Below, piece by piece: positions 10,604 to 18,896 of a stretch of DNA of 64,000 nucleotides. The first letter of the stretch is position 1, and each line of letters opens with the position of its first letter. The notes beneath the pieces are model-generated. The model worked only from the letters and a program-made list of their open reading frames with translations. It searched no databases and was not told where the DNA came from. The DNA lies in contig DASZPL010000085.1 in assembly GCA_035550315.1 (NCBI GenBank), positions 13,268 to 77,267 of the forward strand, written 5' to 3'. The position numbers and the translations under genes are program-made. Source of the stretch: DASZPL01 sp035550315 (GTDB lineage: Bacteria; Actinomycetota; Actinomycetes; JAFAQI01).

Positions 10604-11541
10604 CGCGCGGCAAGCGCCGCCCGCACGTCGGCGAGCGCGGCGATCTGCGCGCGCGCCTCGGCCGGTGACATCCCCGGCGCGTGGATCCGCAGGTTGAGGC
10701 AGTCGGCGCCGACCGACCGCGCCTGCTCGGCTAGCACCGCCGCCATCGTCGCGGCGTCGCCGCTCGCCACCTCGTCGTCACCCCAGTGCTCGATCGCGGT
10801 CGTCGCGCCGTAGCTGCGGTAAAGCTGCAGTTGCCGCTCCTGCCGTTCGGCCGAGCCGCCGCCGGGCGCGACCCGCCGGATGAGTACGACGGGGCCCGGG
10901 CCGTTGGCCGCGCGATACACCTCAGTCAGCGCATGGCAGCGCGCGATCGTGGTCAGCGAGTCGAACAGTAGGCCGACGCCGCAGTCGGCCGCCCGCCGGC
11001 ACGCCGCCGGGCTCATCGCGGCGCTGACCACGGGCACCGGGTCGGTCGCGCAGCGGCGGATTGCGGCGTCACCCGAGAGCGTCCCAGGCTCGCGGCCGAG
11101 CAGCATCGCGCTGACGGTCGACATCGCTTCGGCGAACCGTCGGGTCAGATCGGCCTTCGTCGTACCCATCACCGTGAAGTCGGCCTCCAGCGACCCGGCG
11201 GCGAGCCCGACGCCCACCCGGCCGGGGAAGCGGGCCGCCAGCCAGGCGATCTCTTCTGCGACGAGTGCCGCCGGGCGAAGCGGTAGCAACAGCGGGCACG
11301 GCGCCACCCAGACCCGCTCGGTCGCGTCGAGCAGCCACCCGGCCAGCTGGATCGGGTTCGGCAGGTAGCCGCCGAAGCCGTTGTGATGCTCGCTGACCAT
11401 CAGCCCGTCGAACCCGGCGTCGCTCGCGAGCCGCGCCTGCGCGAGCAGCTCGTCGATGACCGCGGTCGGCTCCAGCTCGAGGTGCGGGTAGAGCCGCAAC
11501 GACACGCTGCCTTTGCCCATCGGACCCAACGCCACCGTCAT
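10585..11541 (-). CDS. LLM-class (probably F420-dependent) oxidoreductase
   Basis: 318-residue luciferase-like TIM-barrel protein: GFDGLMVSEHHNGFGGY near the N-terminus, VWVAPCPLLLPLRPAALVAEE, and FPGRVGVGLAAGS. Many actinobacterial LLM enzymes use coenzyme F420, which I infer but cannot show. The ATG overlaps the upstream SDR stop as ATGA. It is the last gene of the disA-SDR-SDR-LLM run. Adjacent SDR and LLM genes often act on the same lipid or alkaloid-like substrate; which one is unknown here. Confidence 0.85.
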   Translation of the reverse strand: MTVALGPMGKGSVSLRLYPHLELEPTAVIDELLAQARLASDAGFDGLMVSEHHNGFGGYLPNPIQLAGWLLDATERVWVAPCPLLLPLRPAALVAEEIAWLAARFPGRVGVGLAAGSLEADFTVMGTTKADLTRRFAEAMSTVSAMLLGREPGTLSGDAAIRRCATDPVPVVSAAMSPAACRRAADCGVGLLFDSLTTIARCHALTEVYRAANGPGPVVLIRRVAPGGGSAERQERQLQLYRSYGATTAIEHWGDDEVASGDAATMAAVLAEQARSVGADCLNLRIHAPGMSPAEARAQIAALADVRAALAARHQPSS

Positions 11542-12311
11542 AGCGCGGTGAACCTGCCGCCGTCGACCACGATGGTCTGGCCGGTGATGTAGCGCGACCC
11601 GTCCTCCAGCAGGAACCGCACCACCGGCGCGATGTCGGCTTCGGGGTCGCCCATTCGCCCGAGTGGCACCAGCTCGCTCAGCCGCTGCTCGAGCCCGGGA
11701 TCGGCCTCGTACGCAGCGGCCATCGCGGGCGTCATCGCGAGCGGCGAGACCGCGACGACGGTCACGTCGTACTTCCCCCACTCGATCGCCAGGCTCTTGA
11801 CGAAGCCCCGGACGGCGCCCTTCACCGCCGAGTACGCGGGACGCGCCGCGCTGCCCTCGATCCCCGCGGGCGAGGTCATCACGATGAACCTGCCGCGACT
11901 GCGGCGGAGCGCGGGCAACCCCGCGGTGGCACAGTGGTACGCGCCTCGCAACGACACCGCGACGTGGTCGTCCCACTCCTCATCCGAGACCTCGTCGAGT
12001 CGGCGGACATCGCTTGAGTTCCGGCTGGTCGCGTTGTGCACGATGCCGTCGAGCGATCCGAACCGCTCGACCGCCGTGTCGACGGCTCGCTGCACCTCGG
12101 CGGCGACCGTCACGTCGGTGGGCACCGCGATCGCGTCGCCAACGCTGGCCGCCAGCTCGGCGGTCTCCGCCGCGTTGTTCCCCGGGCCGGCGACGACGAC
12201 GGCAGCACCCGCTCCGGCACTGGCCAGGCAGATCGCGCGGCCGATGCCCGCGCCACCACCCGTGACCATGACCGTCTTGCCGGTCAGCGGCCTTCCGGGC
12301 GCGGCGGTCAC
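11538..12311 (-). CDS. Short-chain dehydrogenase/reductase (SDR)
   Basis: 257-residue FabG-like classical SDR. It has the nucleotide motif TGGGAGIG (17-24), Asn93 of the NAG-like segment (HNATS), catalytic Ser147, Tyr160 and Lys164 (YSAVK), and ends TGQTIVVDGG. The tetrad Asn in the VNLxG helix is Ser120 here (VSLRG). The start GTG overlaps the upstream gene's TGA as GTGA. I infer NAD(P)-dependent alcohol/ketone chemistry; the substrate is unknown. Probably partners with the degenerate SDR encoded just upstream. Confidence 0.9.
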   Translation of the reverse strand: MTAAPGRPLTGKTVMVTGGGAGIGRAICLASAGAGAAVVVAGPGNNAAETAELAASVGDAIAVPTDVTVAAEVQRAVDTAVERFGSLDGIVHNATSRNSSDVRRLDEVSDEEWDDHVAVSLRGAYHCATAGLPALRRSRGRFIVMTSPAGIEGSAARPAYSAVKGAVRGFVKSLAIEWGKYDVTVVAVSPLAMTPAMAAAYEADPGLEQRLSELVPLGRMGDPEADIAPVVRFLLEDGSRYITGQTIVVDGGRFTAL

Positions 12312-12949
12312 GGCGTCATCCAAACCCCGCCGTCGACGGCGATCGTCGCGCCGGTGACCGCCGCGAAACCGGGCGAGAGGAGGGTGGCGATCACCGATGT
12401 GACGTCGGACCGCAACGCGCTCGGCCGGCCCAGCGCCGGCGGTTGCAGACCCGGGCGGGAGAGATCGGCGTCGGCCGCGACCAGCAGGCAGTTGACCGTC
12501 ACGCCGTCGCGCCCCCACGTGCGGGCGGCCGCCTTCGCCAGGGAGCGGTAGCCCTCGGCCGCCGCGATCGATGCCACCGCACCCGGGGCGCCGGTCGTCA
12601 CCGCCGACGGCAACAGCACGACGATCCGCCCGCCGGTGCCGCGCAACCCGGCGTACGCGCCCTGCAGCACGTGGAGCGCACGGCGCAACGGATCTTCGGC
12701 CTCGCGCCGCCACGCCTCGCCGTCGAATGCTACGAGCTCGACCGACTCCGGCGGTGACCGCAGCGGGACGGCATCGACGACGGCGGCGAGGCCGTTAGGT
12801 GCCGCCGCGGCGAGGGTCTGCTCGAGGTCGTTCGCGGCGTCGGCCGCATCGATGCGGACCACCGCAACGCCGCTGTCCGCCAGGCCGTCGGCGATGTCCC
12901 CACCCGGTGCGGCGCCGCCGGTCAGTACGGCGACAGGTGCGGGCGTCAG
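12308..12949 (-). CDS. Degenerate SDR-fold protein, possible CTG start
   Basis: 213 residues from a CTG at 12949, or 184 from GTG at 12862. The upstream 29 codons have no ATG, GTG or TTG but encode a convincing first Rossmann strand (VAVLTGGAAPGGDIA), and CTG overlaps the disA TGA as CTGA, mirroring the GTGA and ATGA joints downstream. The C-terminus (TGATIAVDGGVWMTP) is SDR-like. Aligned on the following W-G, the YxxxK catalytic pair is replaced by Ser and Ala (SIAAA), so it is probably inactive alone. It could be a regulatory or structural partner of the active SDR next to it. Confidence 0.65.
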   Translation of the reverse strand: MTPAPVAVLTGGAAPGGDIADGLADSGVAVVRIDAADAANDLEQTLAAAAPNGLAAVVDAVPLRSPPESVELVAFDGEAWRREAEDPLRRALHVLQGAYAGLRGTGGRIVVLLPSAVTTGAPGAVASIAAAEGYRSLAKAAARTWGRDGVTVNCLLVAADADLSRPGLQPPALGRPSALRSDVTSVIATLLSPGFAAVTGATIAVDGGVWMTP

Positions 12950-14037
12950 ACGTAGCGCTCGAGGATCGATGACTCCGCCAACCGGGAGAGCCCCTCGCGC
13001 ACCGACCGCGCCCGGGTTTCGCCGACGCCGTCGACCAGCAGCAGGTCGTCGATGGTCGCGGCCAGCAGCTTCTGCAGCCCACCGAAGTGGTCGACCAGCC
13101 GGTCGATCACCGGTCCGGGAAGTCGCGGCACCCGTGCCAGCAAGCGGTAACCGCGCGGCGACACCGCGGCGTCGAGCACGTCAGACGTCGAGCCGAAACC
13201 ACAGACCCGCGCGATTACCGTGAGGTCCAGCAGATCGGTGGCCGACAACGCGTCGAGCTCGGCGAGGACCCGCTCGACGGTGCGGGCGCGGCGCCCAGTC
13301 GCGGGCGGCATGTAGTCGCGCACGATCAGCTCCCGCTCTTGCGTGACGCCGGCCATCAGCTCGTCGAGCTGCAACGCGAGCAGCCGGCCGTCGATGCCGA
13401 GCTCGACGACGTACCCGTCGATCTCGGAGGCGATCCGCAGCACCATCTCCAGCCGCTGCGTGACCGCGACCGCGTCGCGCACCGTCACCAGGTCCTCGAT
13501 CTCGAGTGCGGACAGCGTGCCGGTGACCTCGTCGAGCCGCAGCTTGTAGCGCTCGAGCGTCGCGAGCGCCTGGTTGGCTCGCGACAGGATGTCGGCGGAG
13601 TGTTCCAGGACATAGCGCTGGCCTTCGACGTACAACGCGATGATCCGCATCGACTGGCTGACGCTGATCACCGGATAGCCCGTCTGCTTCGCCACCCGCT
13701 CCGCCGTGCGGTGCCGCGTGCCCGACTCCTCGGTCGGGATCGACGGGTCCGGCACCAGGTGGGTCGCCGCGCGCAAGATCCGGGTCAGGCTGTCGTCGAG
13801 GACGATCGCGCCGTCCATCTTCGCCAGCTCACGCATCCGGGTGGCGGCGAACTCCACGTCGAGCGGGAAGCCGCCGGTGCAGAGCGACTCGACGACCTTG
13901 TCGTGACCGAGCACGATCAGCGCGCCGGTGTGACCGCGCAGGATTCGCTCGAGGCCGTCGCGCAGCTGCGTCCCCGGCGCGACCTTCGCCAATGTCGCGC
14001 GCAGCAGGTCGCCGTCGGCTCGCTCGGTGGGAGGCAC
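12946..14037 (-). CDS. disA: DNA integrity scanning diadenylate cyclase DisA
   Basis: Makes cyclic di-AMP from two ATP and monitors DNA structure. 363 residues: the DAC domain has KMDGAIVL (Asp75-Gly-Ala) and SGTRHRTAER (RHR at 108-110), a helical linker follows, and the C-terminal HhH domain has VDGVGETRARSVREGL. I prefer GTG 14037, preceded by GAGGAG, over an in-frame TTG at 14064; both fit the family length of about 357-370. It heads an overlapping run with two SDR genes and an LLM oxidoreductase, an unusual setting. radA lies immediately upstream on the same strand, 71 nt away. Confidence 0.95.
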   Translation of the reverse strand: MPPTERADGDLLRATLAKVAPGTQLRDGLERILRGHTGALIVLGHDKVVESLCTGGFPLDVEFAATRMRELAKMDGAIVLDDSLTRILRAATHLVPDPSIPTEESGTRHRTAERVAKQTGYPVISVSQSMRIIALYVEGQRYVLEHSADILSRANQALATLERYKLRLDEVTGTLSALEIEDLVTVRDAVAVTQRLEMVLRIASEIDGYVVELGIDGRLLALQLDELMAGVTQERELIVRDYMPPATGRRARTVERVLAELDALSATDLLDLTVIARVCGFGSTSDVLDAAVSPRGYRLLARVPRLPGPVIDRLVDHFGGLQKLLAATIDDLLLVDGVGETRARSVREGLSRLAESSILERYV

Positions 14038-14108
14038 CGGACTCCTCGAAGGCGAGAGGGGCAACCTGTCGCGGAAAGTCTAAGTTGCGAGACCGCGGAT
14101 GCCGCGGG

Positions 14109-15479
14109 TTACGCGCGGGCCGATGACAAACCGTGATGCAGCGCCGGGACCAGCTCCGGCACCTCGATGGTGCGCATCCCGCCCGGTGCGGCCCCGCTGT
14201 CGCGCGGCACCAGCGCGGTGGTGAATCCCAGCCGCGCTGCCTCGGCGAGCCGGGCGCGCAGCGCCGACACCGGCCGGATCTCGCCCGCCAGCCCGACCTC
14301 GCCGACCGCGACCATGCCCGGGCGGACGGGGACGCGCGTGACCGCGCTGGCGATCGCCAGCGCCAGCGCCAGATCGGTCGCCGGCTCGGCGAGCCGGACG
14401 CCGCCGACGGTCGCGGCGTAGACCTCCTGGCTGTGCAGCCGGAAGTCGCGGTGCCGGTCGAGCACCGCGAGCAGCATCGCGATGCGGGCGCCGTCGACGC
14501 CGCTGGTCGCGCGGCGCGGGTTTGCCTGTGGCGAGGACGTCACCAGCGCCTGCACTTCGCTCACCAGGGCGCGGCGCCCCTCCATCGTCACCGTCACGCA
14601 AGTGCCCGCGACCGGTGTCACGCCGTGGGCGAGGAACAGACCGGATGGATCCGGCAGTCCGACGATCGCGTCGTCGGTCAGGTCGAAGCAGCCGACCTCG
14701 TCCGCCGGCCCGAACCGGTTCTTGATGGTGCGGACCAGCCGTAGCCGGGAGTGCCGATCGCCCTCGAACGACAGCACCACGTCGACCAGGTGCTCGAGCG
14801 TGCGCGGCCCGGCGACGGCGCCGTCCTTCGTGACGTGGCCGACGAGCAGCGTCGCCATGCCGCGGGCCTTCGCCGTGCGGATCAGCGCGCCGGCGACCTC
14901 CCGCACCTGGGCGACGCCGCCGGGCGAACCCTCGACCGTCGCCGACCCGACGGTCTGCACCGAGTCGACGATCAGTACGTGGGGATCGACCGCCTCAACG
15001 TGACCGAGCACCGCGGCGAGGTCGGTCTCGGCGGCGAGGTAGAGCGAGTCGGCGATCGCGCCGATCCGGTCGGCGCGCAGCCGCACCTGCGCCGCCGACT
15101 CCTCGCCGGTGACGATCAGGCAGCGCCGTCCGGCGCGGGCGATCTGCGCGGCGGCGCTGATCAGCAGCGTCGACTTGCCCACGCCGGGCTCACCGGCGAG
15201 CAGGACGACCGATCCGGGCACCAGGCCGCCGCCGAGCACCCGGTCGAGCTCCGGCTCACCGGTCGGCCGGTGGCGCGCACTCTGCCCGGCGATGTCGGCG
15301 ATCGGTCGCGCGGCGGTGGTCACCGGCCCGGCGACGACCGACAGGCCGGGCCGCGCGGCGATCTCCACGACGGTGCCCCAGGCCTGACACTGCGGGCAAC
15401 GGCCGACCCACTTCGCGGTCTCGTAACCGCACTCGTCGCAGCGGTGGGCGAGCCGTTCGCGCGCGGCCTTGGTGGGCAT
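14109..15479 (-). CDS. radA: DNA repair protein RadA (Sms)
   Basis: DnaB-like branch-migration helicase for recombination. 456 residues: zinc finger Cys14-x2-Cys17...Cys28-x2-Cys31, Walker A GEPGVGKST (96-104), the RadA-specific KNRFG (253-257), and a C-terminal Lon-protease-like domain. I use ATG 15479 rather than GTG 15503, because a TACCGT -10 element lies 7 nt before this ATG. The radA-disA pair is conserved in many Gram-positives. Confidence 0.96.
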   Translation of the reverse strand: MPTKAARERLAHRCDECGYETAKWVGRCPQCQAWGTVVEIAARPGLSVVAGPVTTAARPIADIAGQSARHRPTGEPELDRVLGGGLVPGSVVLLAGEPGVGKSTLLISAAAQIARAGRRCLIVTGEESAAQVRLRADRIGAIADSLYLAAETDLAAVLGHVEAVDPHVLIVDSVQTVGSATVEGSPGGVAQVREVAGALIRTAKARGMATLLVGHVTKDGAVAGPRTLEHLVDVVLSFEGDRHSRLRLVRTIKNRFGPADEVGCFDLTDDAIVGLPDPSGLFLAHGVTPVAGTCVTVTMEGRRALVSEVQALVTSSPQANPRRATSGVDGARIAMLLAVLDRHRDFRLHSQEVYAATVGGVRLAEPATDLALALAIASAVTRVPVRPGMVAVGEVGLAGEIRPVSALRARLAEAARLGFTTALVPRDSGAAPGGMRTIEVPELVPALHHGLSSARA

Positions 15480-15486
15480 GGCGGTG

Positions 15487-15492
15487 ACGGTA
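15487..15492 (-). promoter_or_regulatory. -10 element, leaderless promoter of radA
   Basis: On the minus strand TACCGT ends 7 nt before the radA ATG (15479), placing the transcript start at the start codon. It lies inside the frame of the longer GTG alternative, favouring the shorter start. Confidence 0.5.
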
Positions 15493-15536
15493 GGCGTGAG
15501 CACCGACGATTCCGTGGTGCCACGCCACGCGGTGCG

Positions 15537-16274
15537 TTAGTTGGCTGGGTCGGCCGGATGTGGAGCGACCCGGGCGGCCATCGCCTCCTCGCACAGCCTG
15601 GCCAGGACGTCGTACGCCGGCTGTCCGATCAGCTCGACCAGCTCGGGGCGGTAGCCGACGTACAGCGGCTCGGGAGCGACGTGCGCTTCGGTGGCGGAGG
15701 TGCACCACCAGATGAAGTCGTGGCCGCCGCCGCCCCAGCCGCGGCGGTCGTACTCGCCGATCACGGTGATCAGCACTTCGGTGTCGTCCGGTCGGGTCAC
15801 CCGCTCGTACGTGCGCCGGATCGGCAGCTGCCAGCAGACGTCGGGCTTGGTCTCCAACGGGTGCAGCCCGTTGTTCAGCGCATGCAGGTGCAGCGCGCAG
15901 CCCGCGCCCGCGGCAAAGCCCGGTCGGTTGAGGAAGATGCACGCACCCTTGTGCCGGCGGGTACGCCGGCTGCCGTCCTCGACCTCGGTGATGCCGCCGG
16001 TCAGGCCCTTGTCGCGAAACTGCCACTCGTCGGCAGTCAGCGCCTTCGCGAACTTCTTCACCCGCTTCTCGTCGGCCGACTCCGAGTAGAACGCGCCGTG
16101 GCTGCAGCAGCCGTCGTCGGCGCGGCCCTTGATGATCCCCTTGCAGCCGTTGCCGTAGATGCAGGTCCAGTTCGACAGCAGCCAGGTGAGGTCACAGCGG
16201 TAGATCTGCTCGGGGTCGTCCGGATCGGTGAACTCGATCCACTGGCGCGGGAAATCTAGGTCGACCTCTGGCAC
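15537..16274 (-). CDS. Cys-rich conserved protein, unknown function
   Basis: 245 residues, GTG start. The N-terminal part clusters Cys27, Cys38, Cys44, Cys56, Cys57 and His59 (CIYGNGCKG, then GCCSHGAF); a second group follows (KGACIF, AGAGCALHLHA). The layout resembles proteins that bind zinc or an iron-sulfur cluster, such as the CxxCxxCC chelating family, but the spacing is not identical. The C-terminal half is rich in Trp and Gly (GGGGHDFIWWCTS). No signal peptide or membrane segment. It lies 9 nt after the NmrA-like gene, so the two are co-transcribed. I do not assign a function. Confidence 0.7.
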   Translation of the reverse strand: MPEVDLDFPRQWIEFTDPDDPEQIYRCDLTWLLSNWTCIYGNGCKGIIKGRADDGCCSHGAFYSESADEKRVKKFAKALTADEWQFRDKGLTGGITEVEDGSRRTRRHKGACIFLNRPGFAAGAGCALHLHALNNGLHPLETKPDVCWQLPIRRTYERVTRPDDTEVLITVIGEYDRRGWGGGGHDFIWWCTSATEAHVAPEPLYVGYRPELVELIGQPAYDVLARLCEEAMAARVAPHPADPAN

Positions 16275-16283
16275 CCGCCAACC

Positions 16284-17030
16284 CTACGTGTTCAGCGTCG
16301 CCAGCCATTGCGAAAACGTCTGTTTGCCGCGCGGCCCGGGCTCGGTGGGAAGCGATCCGTCACCGGCGATCGCGCGACCAGCCGCTCCGGGCAGCCGGAA
16401 GCTGACCACGGGGCGCCGCCGCCCGATCTTCTGCAGCACGTCCCGGACGAGGTCGGCCATCTGATGGACCTCGGGCCCGGCGATGTCCGGCGCCTTGCCG
16501 GCCGGCTCGGCGAGGGCGAGCTCCACGAGCGCATCGGCGACCTCGCGCGCCGCGACCGGCTGGGTCCGCCAGCGGGGGATGGTGAGCACCGGCGCGGGAC
16601 TGAGCCGGTCGAGCAGTTGGATCGGGAAGTCGAAGAACTGGGTGGCGCGCAGCACCGTCCACGGCAGCTCGCCCGCCGCGAGACATTCCTCCTGCCGGAC
16701 CTTGCCGGCGTAGTAGCCGATCGGCACCCGGTCACAACCGACGATGGACAGCGCGACCAGATGGCCGACGCCGGCTTGCCGACCGGCCCGTTGCAGGTTG
16801 GCGGTGGCGGCCTCGAAGAAGGCGATCGCCTTCCGGCGACTGTTCGTCGGTGTGTTGGTGACGTCGATGACGACGGCCACGTCCGTGAGCGCCTCCACCA
16901 GCCCCGCGCCGGTCCTGACGTCGACGCCGGAAGAGCGCGTCAACACGACCGGCTCGTGTCCCTCTCGGCGTATCGCATCGACGACGTGCCGGCCCACTGC
17001 GCCGGTCCCACCGGCCACCGCAATCCGCAT
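16284..17030 (-). CDS. NmrA-like NAD(P)-binding protein (atypical SDR)
   Basis: 248 residues beginning MRIAVAGGTGAVGRHVVDA, the GxxGxxG dinucleotide motif of atypical SDR/NmrA-like proteins. It continues with VVIDVTNTPT, LSIVGCDRVPIGYYAGK (a YxxxK-like Y-Y-A-G-K) and LRATQFFDF. Relatives are quinone or flavin reductases, or redox-sensing proteins without activity; I cannot tell which. It precedes the Cys-rich gene on the minus strand and is divergent from the isomerase-like gene (75 nt apart). Confidence 0.8.
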   Translation of the reverse strand: MRIAVAGGTGAVGRHVVDAIRREGHEPVVLTRSSGVDVRTGAGLVEALTDVAVVIDVTNTPTNSRRKAIAFFEAATANLQRAGRQAGVGHLVALSIVGCDRVPIGYYAGKVRQEECLAAGELPWTVLRATQFFDFPIQLLDRLSPAPVLTIPRWRTQPVAAREVADALVELALAEPAGKAPDIAGPEVHQMADLVRDVLQKIGRRRPVVSFRLPGAAGRAIAGDGSLPTEPGPRGKQTFSQWLATLNT

Positions 17031-17091
17031 TGGTTCAATCTCTCGCTCGCGCTGGTCACGCCGGACGGCGGGCCCTGCGCCGAGGACTGCC

Positions 17092-17097
17092 TACCCT
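17092..17097 (+). promoter_or_regulatory. -10 element, leaderless promoter
   Basis: TACCCT ends 7 nt before the GTG at 17105; no ribosome-binding site of usual strength intervenes. Confidence 0.5.
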
Positions 17098-17104
17098 CAA
17101 GGGC

Positions 17105-17914
17105 GTGACCGTCCTCCGCGTGCCCGACGCGAAGGTGGCGTTATCAACCGCATCGGTGTATCCGGAGTCGACGGCAACCGCGTTTGAGCTGGCCGCCCGG
17201 CTGGGTTACGACGGCCTGGAAATCATGGTCGCGCCGGACCCGGTCAGCCAGGACGTCGAGGCGTTGCGGCGGCTCGCCGACTACCACGGCGTCGCCATCC
17301 TGGCGATCCACGCGCCGTGCCTGATCATCACGCAGCGGGTCTGGGGGACCGAGCCGTGGGGCAAGCTGGTCCGCGCCCGGCAGGCCGCCGAGACGCTCGG
17401 CGCGCGGACCGTGGTGGTGCACCCGCCGTTTCGGTGGCAGCGGGAGTACGCCAGGGAGTTCGTCAGCGGCATCCACCGGATGGCGGACGAGACCGACGTC
17501 AGGTTCGCGGTCGAGAACATGTTTCCGTTACGGGCGCGTGGCCGCGAGGTGGTGCCCTACTCGCCCGACTACGACCCGAGCGAGGAAGACTTCCGCGACT
17601 TCACGCTCGACACCTCGCACACCTCGGTGTCACGCAACGACCCGCTGGCGATGGCGGAGCGGATGGGAGACCGGCTCAGCCACGTGCACATCGCCGACGG
17701 CGTCGGATCGGCGCGCGACGAGCACCTCGTCCCCGGCCGCGGTCGGCAGCCGTGCGCCGAGCTGCTGGAGGGGCTCGCCGCCCGCGGCTTCGACGGCACC
17801 GTCGTCGTCGAGATCAACACCCGCCGGGCCGAGAGTCGCCACGAACGCGAGACCGACCTCGCCGAGGCGCTGGCGTTCACCCGGCTGCACCTCGCCGCTC
17901 CCGTCGACGCCTAG
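17105..17914 (+). CDS. Sugar phosphate isomerase/epimerase family protein
   Basis: 269-residue TIM barrel of the AP-endonuclease-2/xylose-isomerase-like family. It has YDGLEIMV, AIHAPCL, VVVHPPFRW, FAVENMFP, TLDTSHTSV, LSHVHIADG and TVVVEINTRR, giving the His, Glu and Asp metal ligands expected of the fold. The frame extends to 17030, but GTG 17105 gives the family N-terminus (TVLRVPDAKVALSTASVYPE) and has a -10 element in place. Orthologues sit near proC in mycobacteria. The substrate is not known. Confidence 0.85.
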   Translation: MTVLRVPDAKVALSTASVYPESTATAFELAARLGYDGLEIMVAPDPVSQDVEALRRLADYHGVAILAIHAPCLIITQRVWGTEPWGKLVRARQAAETLGARTVVVHPPFRWQREYAREFVSGIHRMADETDVRFAVENMFPLRARGREVVPYSPDYDPSEEDFRDFTLDTSHTSVSRNDPLAMAERMGDRLSHVHIADGVGSARDEHLVPGRGRQPCAELLEGLAARGFDGTVVVEINTRRAESRHERETDLAEALAFTRLHLAAPVDA

Positions 17915-17923
17915 TCGCATCGG

Positions 17924-17929
17924 TAGCGT
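17924..17929 (+). promoter_or_regulatory. -10 element, leaderless promoter
   Basis: TAGCGT ends 7 nt before the proline dehydrogenase ATG at 17937, inside the 22-nt gap after the preceding stop. Confidence 0.45.
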
Positions 17930-17936
17930 CGGCAAG

Positions 17937-18869
17937 ATGTTGCGGGCGAGCATGCGAGCGGCGCTGCTCACCGCGTCAAGGCAGGCGTCGGTTCGGTGGC
18001 TGGTCGAACGCGCGCCGGTCTCGCGCAACGTCGTGAACCGGTTCGTTGCGGGTGTCGACGTCGACGCCGCGCTCCGTGTGACCGGCGCGCTCGCGGGCGA
18101 CGGCCTGTCGGTCTCGCTTGACCGGCTCGGCGAGGACACCACCGAGGTCAGCCACGCCGAGGCGACGACCCGCGCCTACCTCGACCTGCTCCACCGGCTG
18201 AGCGATGCCGGCCTCGCCAGCGACGCCGAGGCCTCGGTCAAGCTGTCGGCCGTCGGTCAAGCGCTCGACCATCGGCTCGCCGTCGACAACGCCCGGGCAA
18301 TCTGCGCCGCCGCCGCCGATGTCGGCACCACCGTCACCATCGACATGGAGGACCACACCACGACCGACGCGACGCTCGAGGTCGTGCGGGAGCTGCGCGC
18401 AGACTTCCCGACCGTGGGCGCGGTGCTGCAGGCATACCTGCGTCGCACCGAGGCGGACTGCCGCGACTTCGCGTACGCCGGGTCCCGGGTGCGGTTGTGC
18501 AAAGGCGCCTACTACGAGCCGGAATCGGTGGCGTTCGGCCGACGGGACGACGTACAGGCGTCGTACCTACGGTGCCTAGAGCTGCTCGTCGCCGGCGGTG
18601 GCTATCCGATGGTCGCGACCCATGACCCGGCGCTCGTGACGGCGGCGGAGGAGATGCTCCGGGATGCCGACCGGGCGCCCGACTCCTACGAGTTCCAGCT
18701 GCTTTACGGCGTCCGTCCGGCCGAGCAGCGCCGGCTGGCCGGAGACGGCCACCGGGTGCGCGTCTACGTCCCGTACGGCGAGGAGTGGTACGCCTACCTG
18801 ATGCGCCGGCTCGCCGAGCGGCCGGCGAACGTCGGCTTCTTCCTGCGCGCACTGTCGTCACGGCACTGA
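17937..18869 (+). CDS. pruB: Proline dehydrogenase (monofunctional)
   Basis: FAD enzyme oxidising L-proline to pyrroline-5-carboxylate and passing electrons to the quinone pool. 310 residues, the size of monofunctional PRODH rather than full PutA. Family motifs in order: ASVKLSAVGQ, TIDMEDHTTTD, LQAYLRRTEADC, RLCKGAYYEP, MVATHDP, YEFQLLYGV and YVPYGEEWYAYLMRRLAERP (substrate-binding YxxxRRxxER). No P5C dehydrogenase is adjacent; instead proC, the reverse enzyme, follows after 27 nt. Confidence 0.95.
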   Translation: MLRASMRAALLTASRQASVRWLVERAPVSRNVVNRFVAGVDVDAALRVTGALAGDGLSVSLDRLGEDTTEVSHAEATTRAYLDLLHRLSDAGLASDAEASVKLSAVGQALDHRLAVDNARAICAAAADVGTTVTIDMEDHTTTDATLEVVRELRADFPTVGAVLQAYLRRTEADCRDFAYAGSRVRLCKGAYYEPESVAFGRRDDVQASYLRCLELLVAGGGYPMVATHDPALVTAAEEMLRDADRAPDSYEFQLLYGVRPAEQRRLAGDGHRVRVYVPYGEEWYAYLMRRLAERPANVGFFLRALSSRH

Positions 18870-18896
18870 CCTCGCTCCGCGTGGGACGATTGCCCC

